A stretch of DNA of 64,000 nt. Source: Cyanidium caldarium. Taxonomy: Eukaryota > Rhodophyta > Bangiophyceae > Cyanidiales > Cyanidiaceae. Below are positions 55,870 through 64,000 of this stretch, piece after piece. Under the pieces are notes generated by a model, which worked only from the letters and a program-made list of their open reading frames with translations, made no database searches and had not been told where the DNA came from. The translations under genes were made by a program, and so were the position numbers. The stretch is from contig JANCYW010000006.1 of assembly GCA_026184775.1 (NCBI GenBank), forward strand, positions 434,001-498,000. Reading direction: 5' to 3'. Numbering within the stretch: the first letter of the stretch is position 1; every line of letters begins with the position of its first letter.

Positions 55870-57435
55870 ATGTGCGCGCGGGAATGCGACCAGCCAGCGC
55901 GGGTTTCGGTTTTCGGCGGTTCATGCGGCGGAGCGGGGGGCGACGCGGACACGTGGTTTTCGGTGCGACGAGACGCAGTGGGAGTCGCCGCCCATTCGTC
56001 CATGCGGGAAGACGCGGAGCCTGTTTCACCGGGTTGGGGGTCTTCGTGGTGGAGTGCATTGGAGAAGATCGGTTTGGGTGGGGGCGGTGCGTACGAGCAC
56101 GTCGACGTCGAACGGGGACCGCGGCGGACGTCTCGAGCGCGGCGCTGGGCGATGGTGCTGAGCACGCTGGCTTTGGCGGTGTTGCTGTCGGCGGTGAGTG
56201 TGGTGTTGGTGCGGGAGCGCTCGGGCGATGGCTGGTTGCACGCTGAAAAGCCGCTGCCGGTGGGCGCCGAGGAGCGCACGCACATTCAGGAGGCGTTGCG
56301 GCGGCAGCTGCGTGACTTGTGCGCCCACATGGTGCAGCGACGGCAGGCTTGCGGTGCCGCTTACGACTGCCTGTTGCAAGAGTTGTTGCCAGTGGAGAGT
56401 GACGATACCGCCGGGCGTTCGGCGTCGTGGCTCGCGCACGCCTGGCATCGGTGGTGGCGTTCGTTGCGGGAGCGGCGCCCGGGATACCGCGCGGTGCAGT
56501 CGTGTGTGTCGTCCAACAACACCCGCGCCATCAGCGCCGCGGCCTTGCGACGCATCGCGACACTGAGCGGGTGCCAGCGCACCGAAAAGCGACGACTCTG
56601 GCTGGTGTACATTGTGCGCAACGAGGCGCGCTTGCTGCTGCAGAACATCCTACACCACTTGGCGCTGGGCGCGGAGCACTTTCTGGTGTTCGACAACGAG
56701 TCCGTCGACAACGTGCGCCAGGCGCTGCAGCCACTGGTAGAGCAGGGGCTGGTGACGTATCGTCGCATCGGCGGACAGGGCGTGCAGTTGGTGGCGTACG
56801 ACAATGCGTTACGGGTGTGTGCTGCGGACGGCATCAAGTGGCTCGGCGCTATCGACGCCGATGAGTTTATCATTAGCACCAACACCACCTGCCTGCCGGA
56901 CCTGTTGGATGAGGTGCTGGAGCGTTACGGCGAACACACCGCCGCCGTTAAGCTCAACTGGCGCATGGTGGGACGCTATCCGCGCATGCTCGATGCCGAG
57001 GGATTCCCGGCGGAGAAGGCCAACTACAGCATCGGCAAGCCGAATATCCACGTGAAATCGATAGTGCTGGTGAATCGCACCCGCAGCTTCGGCGGGCCGC
57101 ACCACGCGAATCACGCTCCCAACACCGAAGCGGCGGCTCTGGACGGCGAGCTGGTGTGGGGACCGTTTGTAGACCCGCCGCAGGCCGACCACACCGCCGT
57201 GCTGCATTTTCTGCCCAAAGAGGTGTCCGACTGGGTGCGCAAACGGATCCGCGGCCGTGCCGACCTCAGCCGGGAGCAGCTGCGCTCCAATGCAGAGCTG
57301 TACTACAATCAGGATCTGCAGTTTTTCGTGCGCGAATGGATGGCGTTTCCGGCGGCCACTCCGCTGCCGCAAGACCCGCTCACGCATGCCTTGCAGCGGC
57401 ACATGCACCGGTTGCGAGCGGCGCTGCGAGAATGA
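55870..57435 (+). CDS. Glycosyltransferase-like (GT92/Glyco_tranf_2_4 type) type II membrane protein
   Basis: Encodes 521 aa (390 if translation starts at the ATG at 56263; 56002 is another good candidate). A single hydrophobic segment at about 94-114 (WAMVLSTLALAVLLSAVSVV) preceded by arginines gives a type II Golgi topology. The luminal domain has LVYIVRNEARLLLQNILHH, AEHFLVFDNESVDN and WLGAIDADEFIIS. The latter provides a DxD metal-site pattern, and the order matches DUF23/GT92 and Glyco_tranf_2_4 families (RNE, yDn.S.D, DxDEF). The donor and acceptor are unknown. Cysteines are spread through the luminal part, as expected for a secretory enzyme. Confidence 0.72.
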   Translation: MCARECDQPARVSVFGGSCGGAGGDADTWFSVRRDAVGVAAHSSMREDAEPVSPGWGSSWWSALEKIGLGGGGAYEHVDVERGPRRTSRARRWAMVLSTLALAVLLSAVSVVLVRERSGDGWLHAEKPLPVGAEERTHIQEALRRQLRDLCAHMVQRRQACGAAYDCLLQELLPVESDDTAGRSASWLAHAWHRWWRSLRERRPGYRAVQSCVSSNNTRAISAAALRRIATLSGCQRTEKRRLWLVYIVRNEARLLLQNILHHLALGAEHFLVFDNESVDNVRQALQPLVEQGLVTYRRIGGQGVQLVAYDNALRVCAADGIKWLGAIDADEFIISTNTTCLPDLLDEVLERYGEHTAAVKLNWRMVGRYPRMLDAEGFPAEKANYSIGKPNIHVKSIVLVNRTRSFGGPHHANHAPNTEAAALDGELVWGPFVDPPQADHTAVLHFLPKEVSDWVRKRIRGRADLSREQLRSNAELYYNQDLQFFVREWMAFPAATPLPQDPLTHALQRHMHRLRAALRE

Positions 57436-57977
57436 ACCAAAACGAGTGTGATGCGAGCGGCAACAGCTGGCTGTTCTGGAGAGATTTCTCGTGTGGCATG
57501 CAAAGTGAACAGCGCGACACTGTCCGAATCGCGTCGAGTGAACGTCGCGCCCGTCGGTGGGAGTCGATGAGACGAGCGTCAGCGCCTAAAGCAGACCGTA
57601 GATCTCCTCTTATTCCGTCGCGTGAACGCCACATTGCAATCTACTGCTCAACTCAATTCCACGGGAATACTCTGCCCCGGACACGATTTACTTGATTCAG
57701 TTCACTCCGGGCCTCACTCTCTCTCGGCGATAACCTGCACGTCGCCCGCACTCCTGCACGCTCCGTCGACACGCAGAGACGTCATCGTCGCATTCCCCAT
57801 CGATCGTTCGATCGTCCGATCGCGCGCGCGGCACTTTCTTTCGATTCGGCGCGCGCGGTTTCGCTGCTGTGGCTCGCGCCCACGCACCCACCGCTGCACC
57901 GTTGCGGCCGGAGCAGCACGCCCCGTCCTTATAACGCTCGCTCTCCTCATCCCGGTGTTGCGCTCCCTCGCTACGCC
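57436..57977. promoter_or_regulatory. Rab1 upstream region
   Basis: 542 bases without a gene. A cluster of GATCG-type words lies at about 57799-57822, and the last 60 bases before the Rab1 ATG are pyrimidine-rich. Presumed promoter and leader. Confidence 0.4.
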
Positions 57978-58613
57978 ATGAGTGCACAAGACTTTGACTA
58001 CCTCTTCAAGCTGTTGCTGATTGGAGACAGTGGTGTCGGCAAGAGCTGTCTGCTGCTGCGGTTCGCCGAGGGCTCCTTCTCCAGCTCGTACATGTCGACC
58101 ATCGGGGTGGACTTCAAGATCAAGTCCATCCAGCTCGACGACGGCAAGGTGGTGAAGCTGCAAATATGGGACACGGCGGGGCAGGAGCGGTTTCGGACCA
58201 TCACCTCGTCGTACTACCGGGGCGCGCACGGCATCATCATCGTGTTCGACGTGACCGACGCAGAGAGCTTCCAGAACGTCAGCACGTGGGTGTCGGAGAT
58301 CGAGCACTACGCCAGTGAGAGCGTGTGTAAGTTGCTGGTGGGCAACAAGACCGATCTGGACGAGCAGCGGGTGGTGACACGGGAGCAGGCGGAGGAGCTG
58401 GCGCACAAGCTGAACGTGAAGTATATCGAGACGAGCGCCAAGACGGCCGATCACGTCGAGGAGGCGTTTGTGACCATGACCAAGGAGATCAAGAGCAAGA
58501 CGGGCAATTTGCCGCTGTCGAAAGGCGGCAGCAGCGGCGCCGCGCGGTCCGGTATCGATGTGAGCGCGGCCGAGACCGAGCAGGTGGATCAGGGCGGCGG
58601 GTGTTGCGGGTGA
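57978..58613 (+). CDS. RAB1: Rab1/Ypt1 small GTPase
   Basis: Encodes 211 aa. G1 is [14 protein letters not shown]; the effector loop is [15 protein letters not shown]3 is [21 protein letters not shown]4 is GNKTDLD and G5 is ETSAKT. The C-terminus GGGCCG supplies a double-cysteine prenylation site. [11 protein letters not shown] and the [16 protein letters not shown] block fit Rab1 best, with Rab8 the nearest alternative. Rab1 controls ER-to-Golgi transport and is activated by TRAPP, one subunit of which is encoded at 1-3966. No intron. The stop lies 34 bases from the opposing APC4 stop. Confidence 0.94.
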   Translation: MSAQDFDYLFKLLLIGDSGVGKSCLLLRFAEGSFSSSYMSTIGVDFKIKSIQLDDGKVVKLQIWDTAGQERFRTITSSYYRGAHGIIIVFDVTDAESFQNVSTWVSEIEHYASESVCKLLVGNKTDLDEQRVVTREQAEELAHKLNVKYIETSAKTADHVEEAFVTMTKEIKSKTGNLPLSKGGSSGAARSGIDVSAAETEQVDQGGGCCG

Positions 58614-58647
58614 GCGGGGAGAGGCGGTTTGCCGGAGGCGGGGCGGC

Positions 58648-60411
58648 TTAGAGGTGGCGGTCGCCTTCGAACGGTGCCCGGTCCTCCTCGTCGTCGTCGT
58701 CCTCTTCCAGGTCCAGGAAGAGCACGCGGGCGGCGGTGGGGAACACCGCCGCCAGGCCACGCGCCGCACTGCTGGCCAAAAAGGCGCCTGCACCGATAAT
58801 CGCCGGCGGCAGTGGTCGCCAGCGCGCCAGTTGGGAGTTGGACACCGACAGCACGCCCAGGGCGGTGTCGGTGAGCACGCACACCTGGCCGTCGCGATAC
58901 ACTTCCCAATCGCGCACCGCGCCCGCCGCAGTATCTTTGTGAGGTATGGGTAGGTTGAGGGCTTGGACGGCGTTTGGTGGGCTGTGCGCGTCCAGCCGCA
59001 GCACTTGCAGTGTATCGCTGACCACGAAAAAGGCGCTGCCACCGCCGTCGACCGCCGGCGCATTCGCAGCGACGCGCGCCGCCTTCCACCCGCTGTGCCC
59101 GAAACCGCCTCCGAGGTCCGGCGGCGGCGGTGAGGCGCCGCCATGTCCGTCCCGCGGGCACCCGGCCATGGCTTCTCGTCGCTGTTGGAAGAAGCGGCGT
59201 GCCTGTAGCGGCAGCCGCTGACAGGCCGTCTGCAGCTCGTCGAGCGCGTCGCCCACCTGCGTCCTAAACAGATGTTCCTCCTGCAAACAGCTCAACACTT
59301 TCGCGTTATCCACCGGCGCTTGCACCTGCTCGTCGGCGTGTCCCATCAGCCAGCCGCACAGGGCGACGTACAACGAGCGCACGCGGCGCAGCAGCACGTA
59401 AGCGCGTTGCGACCGCAGCACCACTTGTTTGGCGCTCGCCAGCACCTCCGGCGTCGCTCGCAATCCGCCCACCTGCGACAGCAGCGCATCGGCGCGCGGC
59501 ATGACTTGCGCCGCCAACCCCCGACTCGCATCGTTCAAACCGGCCAGCAGCTCCTTGCCCAGACGTCGCACTGCGTCCGTCGACATGTCCTGCGCGAACC
59601 AATCCTGAAGCGGTGGCGACAGTGCCAAGCCGCGCGCCAACAACAACAGTTCCTCGTGTGCAGTGCTGGCGGGCAGTTCGGATCTCGAGTGGTGTCGCTG
59701 CAGTGTGGCGGTCAGGGAGGCGAGCGCCTCTTCCAGGGCGCGCTGTGCTCCCTCCCACAACTGGCACACCCGGTGCGCCCACTGGCGGCAGCCGTACGCC
59801 ATCGATAGCACCGCCTGGTGGGCGCCGGCCAGCGCATCCCACCGAGTCACCGCGTCCGCCGGCCATCCGGTGTCGAGCGCAAACACCGCCGGCGCCTCGG
59901 TGCAGACCACCAGTCGTCGGGCATCGGGCGATAGGGCCATGCTGTTCACCGCTCCACCAGGCACGCTTATGCGGATGCCGTAGAAGAAGCCGCGCACCCA
60001 CAGATGCACCGCTGAATCGTGCTCATACGCCGCCAAGAGGATACTTTCGCGGACGGTCTCTGCCGCCGCCCACACCAGCCGCACCACCGCTCCGACGTCG
60101 GGTGCAGCCGCCGCGATCACCTGTTGCGCCGTGCCGCCCTCCACTCCGTACAAGATGATGCGGCCGTCGGTCAGTCCCACCGCCAACTGACGTCCGTCCG
60201 GTGACCAGGCGAGGGCGCAGCCGCGCTCACCGGGCACCAGCCGATCGGGGCGCAGTCCGCCCACCCACTGCCACGACAGCCGCACCAGCACGACCGCGCC
60301 GCTGTCTAACAGCAGCGCCAGCACGTCCATGGCCGGCGACCAGGCCGCCTGCCGCGCCCGACCGCCCGGCACCGCTCGGTCCAGCAGCAGCGTGAAGGCA
60401 TTTGGGGCCAT
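58648..60411 (-). CDS. APC4: Anaphase-promoting complex subunit 4 (APC4)
   Basis: Encodes 587 aa, shorter than the ~800 of human ANAPC4. The N-terminal WD-like propeller shows AAWSPAMDVLALLLDSGAVV and ALAWSPDGRQLAVGLTDGRI. The helical APC4 long domain contains LWEGAQRALEEALASL, then LALSPPLQDWFAQDMSTDAV and RRLGKELLAGLNDASRGLA, as in the family's 'sp.L..fl...lt..glkrl' block. The tail is acidic (DLEEDDDDEEDR). APC4 anchors the APC/C E3 ligase platform. The start is an ATG at the frame start. It is divergent with GatB. Confidence 0.85.
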   Translation of the reverse strand: MAPNAFTLLLDRAVPGGRARQAAWSPAMDVLALLLDSGAVVLVRLSWQWVGGLRPDRLVPGERGCALAWSPDGRQLAVGLTDGRIILYGVEGGTAQQVIAAAAPDVGAVVRLVWAAAETVRESILLAAYEHDSAVHLWVRGFFYGIRISVPGGAVNSMALSPDARRLVVCTEAPAVFALDTGWPADAVTRWDALAGAHQAVLSMAYGCRQWAHRVCQLWEGAQRALEEALASLTATLQRHHSRSELPASTAHEELLLLARGLALSPPLQDWFAQDMSTDAVRRLGKELLAGLNDASRGLAAQVMPRADALLSQVGGLRATPEVLASAKQVVLRSQRAYVLLRRVRSLYVALCGWLMGHADEQVQAPVDNAKVLSCLQEEHLFRTQVGDALDELQTACQRLPLQARRFFQQRREAMAGCPRDGHGGASPPPPDLGGGFGHSGWKAARVAANAPAVDGGGSAFFVVSDTLQVLRLDAHSPPNAVQALNLPIPHKDTAAGAVRDWEVYRDGQVCVLTDTALGVLSVSNSQLARWRPLPPAIIGAGAFLASSAARGLAAVFPTAARVLFLDLEEDDDDEEDRAPFEGDRHL

Positions 60412-60879
60412 CAGGGGAGCAGGTAGGTCATGGATTGTGTGTGAAAAAGAGGGAGTCGGTCGGAGCCAGGAGGCGACGCTGACGTGCAGGACGCAGTTGC
60501 TCGCCCAAGCCTAACGGGCTCCCGGGTTGCAGGAGGTACGAGAAGCGAAGCGTGCGGCTGGCGAGAGAGGAGGCGACGAGAAAGGGAGGGAGTGCAGGGG
60601 CATATTCAAGTCTATGGCTTGTACGTGATGAAGGCTAGGAGCGAGATTGGGTGCGTATGAGTGGTGTGGGTCGGTTTCCCGAGCATTCCGTACGCTCTGC
60701 GGCCGACTCCACCTCGTCTCTTTTGCGTCTTCCACTCTGCCTCTCCTCTACACTTCCCTGCTTCCTCTCCAACCGTCTCTGCCTCTTCGCATTCATCTCC
60801 AGCTCCAGGGACCGCGTCGTGGGCACTTGTTCGGCGTCTACCATTTCTTTTCGCCTTTGGCGCTTCCCCTCTCCGGTGC
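60412..60879. promoter_or_regulatory. Divergent promoter region, APC4 / GatB
   Basis: 468 bases with mirrored composition. It is purine-rich on the plus strand near APC4 (about 60530-60600, CT-rich on APC4's sense strand) and CT-rich on the plus strand toward GatB (about 60705-60800). Both genes thus have pyrimidine-rich leaders. The GatB frame is open from 60661 without an ATG until 60880. Confidence 0.45.
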
Positions 60880-62739
60880 ATGGCGCAGCCAGCGAGCACC
60901 GCCATGGGCGCGGCTCGCACTGCATACGTCTCCAGTTGGACGCCGCGCGGCGCGGTGCCGTTCCGGCGGGTGTTCGCCGTCGCCAAATCTTCGCGGCCGG
61001 TGTCTTGGCGACGCCCGGCTCGCCGCACCGCGCCGCCGCCGCCGCCGCCGCCGCCGACCATTTGGTTGCAGGCGTCCAGCGGCACGGCGGCGGCTGCAAA
61101 CACCCGCTCCGCCTCACCGAGCACTGGTGGTCGACGAAAAGGCGCTGAGGAACTGGAACGGGTGCTGGAGCGGTATGTGCCCACGGTGGGCGTGGAAGTG
61201 CACGTGCAGCTGGCCACCCGCACCAAGGCGTACTGTGCGTGCAGCACCCGGCTGGGCGCGCTGCCCAACACGCAGGTGTGTCCGGTGTGTTTGGGACATC
61301 CGGGCACGCTGCCGGTGCTGAATGCGCGCGTGCTGGAGTTGACCGTCAAGTCCGGCCTGGCGATGCACTGCGAGATCGCCGAATGGACCAAGTTCGACCG
61401 CAAGAACTACTTCTACCCGGACACACCGAAGAACTACCAGATCAGCCAGTATGACGTGCCGGCGGCGGCGGACGGGTGGATCGAGCTGCCCACCAGTGGC
61501 AAGCGCGTGCACATCGTGCGGGCGCACATGGAGGAGGATTCCGCGAAGATGATTCACCCTGGCGAAGTGGGCGCGAACGTTGCGGCGGCGACCGGTGCCA
61601 ACGGGGGCGCGAGCGAATTCGGCACGGGCGCGTTGTCCCAGTCGAGTTACTCGCTGGCCGACCACAACCGTGCCGGGGTGCCGCTGGTGGAGATCGTCAG
61701 TGGGCCGGATATGGCGTCGGGGGCGGAGGCGGTCGAGTTTGGCGAGGAGCTGCAGCGCATTCTACGGTACGCGCAGGTGAGCAACGGGAACATGCAGGAC
61801 GGCTCGTTGCGGCTGGACGTGAACGTATCTATCGCACCGCGGGCCACCGATGGCGCGGCGACCGAACTGGGCACCAAGGTGGAGCTGAAGAACCTCAACT
61901 CGTTCAGTGCGGTGGAGCGGGCGGTGGACCACGAGATCGTGCGACAGGCGGCGCTGCTAGATCGTGGCGAGCGGGTGCGCCAGGAGACGCGCCTGTGGGA
62001 CGAGCGCGACCAGACCACGCGCCTGATGCGCGTGAAAGAGGGCACGTCCGATTACCGCTACTTCCCCGAGCCGGACATCCCGCCGGTGCACGTGTCCGCG
62101 GAGCAGGTGCAGGAGTGGAGGGCGCAACTGCCGGAGCTGCCGGCGGAGAAGCGCGCGCGATATGTGCGCGAGTACCAGCTGAGCGAGTACGATGCGCGGC
62201 TGCTGAGCGCCGATCGACGCGGTGCCGAGTTTTTCGAACGCACCGTGCAGGTGTTGCAGTCCGGGGGCGTGTCAACGGAGGTGGCCGCGCTGGCCAAGGC
62301 GTGTGCGAATTGGCTCACCGGCGATGTGGCCGCGCTGGTGAAGCAGAAACGCGGCGCCAGCAGCGCGGCCGACACGCAGCTGACCCCGGAGTCGTTGGCG
62401 GAGATGATCGCCCTGATCGAGGACGGCACCATCAGCGGCAAGATTGGCAAGGAGCTGGTGCCGCATCTGCTGGAGCACGCCTGCGCCAGTGTGCGGGCGC
62501 TGGTGGAGGAGCGCGGTCTGACGCAGTTGGGCGACCCGGCGGCGATCGCCGATATGGTGCGCGAGGTGATGCGCGCCCACCCGCAGAATGTGCAGGCGTA
62601 TCGCGGTGGCAAGACCAAGCTGGCGGGGTTCTTCGTCGGGCAGGTCATGAAGGTGAGCGGCGGACGCGCCGATCCGGCGCTGACCAACCGATTGGTGACC
62701 GAGTTGCTGCAGTCCGAGTCCGAACCGCTCGGGCAATAA
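60880..62739 (+). CDS. GATB: Glutamyl-tRNA(Gln) amidotransferase subunit B, organellar
   Basis: Encodes 619 aa. The first ~95 residues are Ala/Arg/Ser-rich with few acids, a likely plastid/mitochondrial presequence including a run of eight prolines. The GatB cradle begins VGVEVHVQLATRTKAYCACS, with the zinc ligands CxC and later VCPVCLGHPGTLP, then KNYFYPDTPKNYQISQYD, HMEEDSAKM, GVPLVEIVSGPDM and NGNMQDGSLRLDVNVS. The YqeY-like tail has KTKLAGFFVGQVMK. GatB with GatA and GatC amidates mischarged Glu-tRNA(Gln) in organelles. The start is the first ATG; 60904 is an alternative. No GatA or GatC lies in the window. Confidence 0.95.
   Translation: MAQPASTAMGAARTAYVSSWTPRGAVPFRRVFAVAKSSRPVSWRRPARRTAPPPPPPPPTIWLQASSGTAAAANTRSASPSTGGRRKGAEELERVLERYVPTVGVEVHVQLATRTKAYCACSTRLGALPNTQVCPVCLGHPGTLPVLNARVLELTVKSGLAMHCEIAEWTKFDRKNYFYPDTPKNYQISQYDVPAAADGWIELPTSGKRVHIVRAHMEEDSAKMIHPGEVGANVAAATGANGGASEFGTGALSQSSYSLADHNRAGVPLVEIVSGPDMASGAEAVEFGEELQRILRYAQVSNGNMQDGSLRLDVNVSIAPRATDGAATELGTKVELKNLNSFSAVERAVDHEIVRQAALLDRGERVRQETRLWDERDQTTRLMRVKEGTSDYRYFPEPDIPPVHVSAEQVQEWRAQLPELPAEKRARYVREYQLSEYDARLLSADRRGAEFFERTVQVLQSGGVSTEVAALAKACANWLTGDVAALVKQKRGASSAADTQLTPESLAEMIALIEDGTISGKIGKELVPHLLEHACASVRALVEERGLTQLGDPAAIADMVREVMRAHPQNVQAYRGGKTKLAGFFVGQVMKVSGGRADPALTNRLVTELLQSESEPLGQ
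61031..61057 (+). repeat. CCG trinucleotide run in GatB presequence
   Basis: A run of CCG units encodes the polyproline stretch near the end of the GatB targeting region; it is likely to vary in length between strains. Confidence 0.75.
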
Positions 62740-63031
62740 CGGAACAGCAGGAGGAAGCAGGTTGGCGGTGGCTGTTGGCGATTCCCATGCGGCAGCGGCA
62801 GCGCGTCGGGTTCTTCGGGTGGGTATCGTCGATGCGGCACGCTCGTGATACCGAGTCCCTGCACGACTCCGCAGCCTCACCTTCCAAACAACACCCTCAC
62901 TTCCCTTTCTTTCCCTTATTCAATCCCCAAGCGTTCCCTCAGGCGTCGCTGTTCGTGTCAGGCGCGCGTACGCGCTGGCGCTGCAAGCTGTAGCGCAGCG
63001 CGCACTTTCATCGCGACGGTTTTTCGGCGCC

Positions 63032-64000
63032 ATGTCAGTCGATTACTCGCAACTGGAAGAGATCGACGGCACACGATGGACGTGGCACTACTGGCCGTCG
63101 TCTCGATTGGACGCGTCTCGATGCGTGGTGCCGTTCGGGTGTCTCTTCACGCCGCTGCGCCCGCTGCCGAACATGCCGGCGGCGCTGCCGTACCCGCCGG
63201 TCGTGTCGCGCGACGGCGCCGTGCTGAACCCGTACTGCAGCGTGGACTTTCGGGCGCGCATGTGGGTGTGTCCGTTTACGTTTCAGCGAAATCAGCTGCC
63301 GCCGCACTACGCAGAGATGCCCGAGGGGCAGGTGCCGCCGGAGCTGGTGCCCGAGTACACCGTGGTGGAGTACCGGCTGACCGACCGGCCGCCCGCGCCG
63401 CCGCCAGCGTTTGTGTTTGTGCTGGACACCACGGTGCCAGCGGCACAACTGGAGGTGGCCAAGGAGTATGTGCTCAAGGCGTTGGCGCTGTTGCCGCCGG
63501 ACGCGGTGGTGGGTCTGATCACTTTCGGGCAGAACGTGCACGTGCATGAGATCGGGTTTGTGGAGGCGGCGAAATCGTATGTGCTGCGCGGCAACAAGAA
63601 CTATGATGCGGCGGCCGTGCAAACGTTGTTAGGGCTGGGGTTTGCCGCCACCGCCGCCGCCAGCGGCAAGGCAGTTACGGCCGCGGCCGGCCGATCGCTG
63701 CACGGCCACGCCAGCGGCGGCCTGGGCACCTTTTTGCAGCCGGTGAGCGAGTGCGAGTTCATGCTCACTTCAATACTGGAGTCGATGGGGCGCGATCCGT
63801 GGCCTGTGGCGGCCGACGAGCGCCCCAAACGGTGTACCGGGGTGGCGCTGGCGGTGGCCGGCGCGCTGCTGGAATGCACGTATGCCGGCTACGGCGCGCA
63901 CATCTGTCTGCTGGTGGGCGGGCCGGCCACGGCGGGTCCGGGCATGATCGTCGGATCGAAATTGGAGGACGAGCTGCGCTCCCACACCGACATCGAGAAG
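63032..64000 (+). CDS. SEC23: SEC23, COPII coat subunit, 3' end outside window
   Basis: 323 codons are visible. It begins MSVDYSQLEEIDGTRWTWHY and follows SEC23: VVPFGCLFTPLRPLPNMP, then the zinc-finger region LNPYCSVDFRARMWVCPFTF and QRNQLPPHYAEM, and the trunk VLDTTVPAAQL, LALLPPDAVVGLITFGQNVH and KSYVLRGNKNY. SEC23 is the GTPase-activating protein for SAR1 in COPII budding from the ER. Of the four zinc-ligand cysteines known in SEC23 (two before LNP, two in CxxC after it), only the first of the CxxC pair remains; the earlier segment reads VVSRDG and the pair reads CPFT. The leader at about 62868-62945 is strongly pyrimidine-rich. Confidence 0.94.
   Translation, partial: MSVDYSQLEEIDGTRWTWHYWPSSRLDASRCVVPFGCLFTPLRPLPNMPAALPYPPVVSRDGAVLNPYCSVDFRARMWVCPFTFQRNQLPPHYAEMPEGQVPPELVPEYTVVEYRLTDRPPAPPPAFVFVLDTTVPAAQLEVAKEYVLKALALLPPDAVVGLITFGQNVHVHEIGFVEAAKSYVLRGNKNYDAAAVQTLLGLGFAATAAASGKAVTAAAGRSLHGHASGGLGTFLQPVSECEFMLTSILESMGRDPWPVAADERPKRCTGVALAVAGALLECTYAGYGAHICLLVGGPATAGPGMIVGSKLEDELRSHTDIEK

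Noticed and set aside
1-64000. Bacterial or archaeal origin suggested by high GC, density and lack of introns
   Set aside because: MCM5, VPS54, SEC23, Rab1, symplekin, APC4 and a spliceosomal intron are eukaryotic.
1-64000. Trypanosome-like polycistronic organisation with spliced-leader acceptors at the CT-rich tracts
   Set aside because: Genes alternate strands every one to three genes, many pairs are divergent with short spacers, and SnRK1, plant-type CGS and AEC carriers do not fit.
1-64000. tRNA, rRNA or CRISPR arrays
   Set aside because: No cloverleaf with a TTC-loop signature, no rRNA core sequence and no regularly spaced repeats were seen in the spacers by eye.

Overview
Organism. 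The window is GC-rich, gene-dense nuclear DNA from a eukaryote with very few introns. Nearly every gene is a single open exon, strands alternate, and stops of convergent neighbours can be only 20-130 bases apart. The gene set is eukaryotic (GARP, TRAPP, COPII, MCM, APC/C, symplekin, signal peptidase, AMPK/SnRK1). Several genes point to a plastid-bearing host: a plant-type cystathionine gamma-synthase, GatB with a long leader, a cyanobacterial-like membrane protein and an SnRK1 kinase. A compact, intron-poor unicellular alga of the Cyanidiophyceae (Cyanidioschyzon/Cyanidium-like red algae) is the best fit. That is inference; no rRNA or plastid marker is present.

Layout. 1-5194: 3' part of TRAPPC8, maleylacetoacetate isomerase (minus) and the start of a glycine-rich protein. 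5195-26771: a direct tandem duplication of about 10.79 kb (units 5195-15982 and 15983-26771) joined at a 4-base ATGT microhomology. By eye I found only seven substitutions and one G-run length change between units. Each unit carries an NF-YA-like factor, a TPT-family transporter, an ApaG/UVR protein, prefoldin 3 and an SnRK1/AMPK alpha kinase. The border genes are split: the glycine-rich gene is whole only in the left unit and the AEC/PIN-like transporter only in the right unit. 27292-31110: an intron-containing GlmU-like uridyltransferase, SPC1 and ethanolamine/choline phosphotransferase. 31413-46756: VPS54, cystathionine gamma-synthase, UTP7/WDR46, NAT10/Kre33, signal peptide peptidase, a SpoU/TrmH methyltransferase and a plastid-type membrane protein. 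46943-64000: symplekin with an embedded SAP domain, acyl-protein thioesterase, MCM5, a PPPDE peptidase, a glycosyltransferase-like type II membrane protein, Rab1, APC4, GatB and the 5' part of SEC23.

How they work together. These are housekeeping genes, not an operon-like system. Several act on ER-Golgi traffic (TRAPPC8, Rab1, SEC23, VPS54, SPC1, SPP) and two act in ribosome biogenesis (UTP7, NAT10), with no sign of co-transcription. The most notable points are the nearly identical duplication with its ATG-at-the-breakpoint remnant gene, unusual domain combinations (symplekin-SAP, UVR/AT-hook/ApaG), an NF-YA with a stretched linker and altered GxGGRF motif, a SEC23 lacking most zinc ligands, and a stand-alone spliced GlmU-type nucleotidyltransferase. 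I saw no tRNA, rRNA, CRISPR, transposon or viral remnant.

Start codons are the first or most plausible ATG in frame; N-termini of plastid-type proteins are uncertain.
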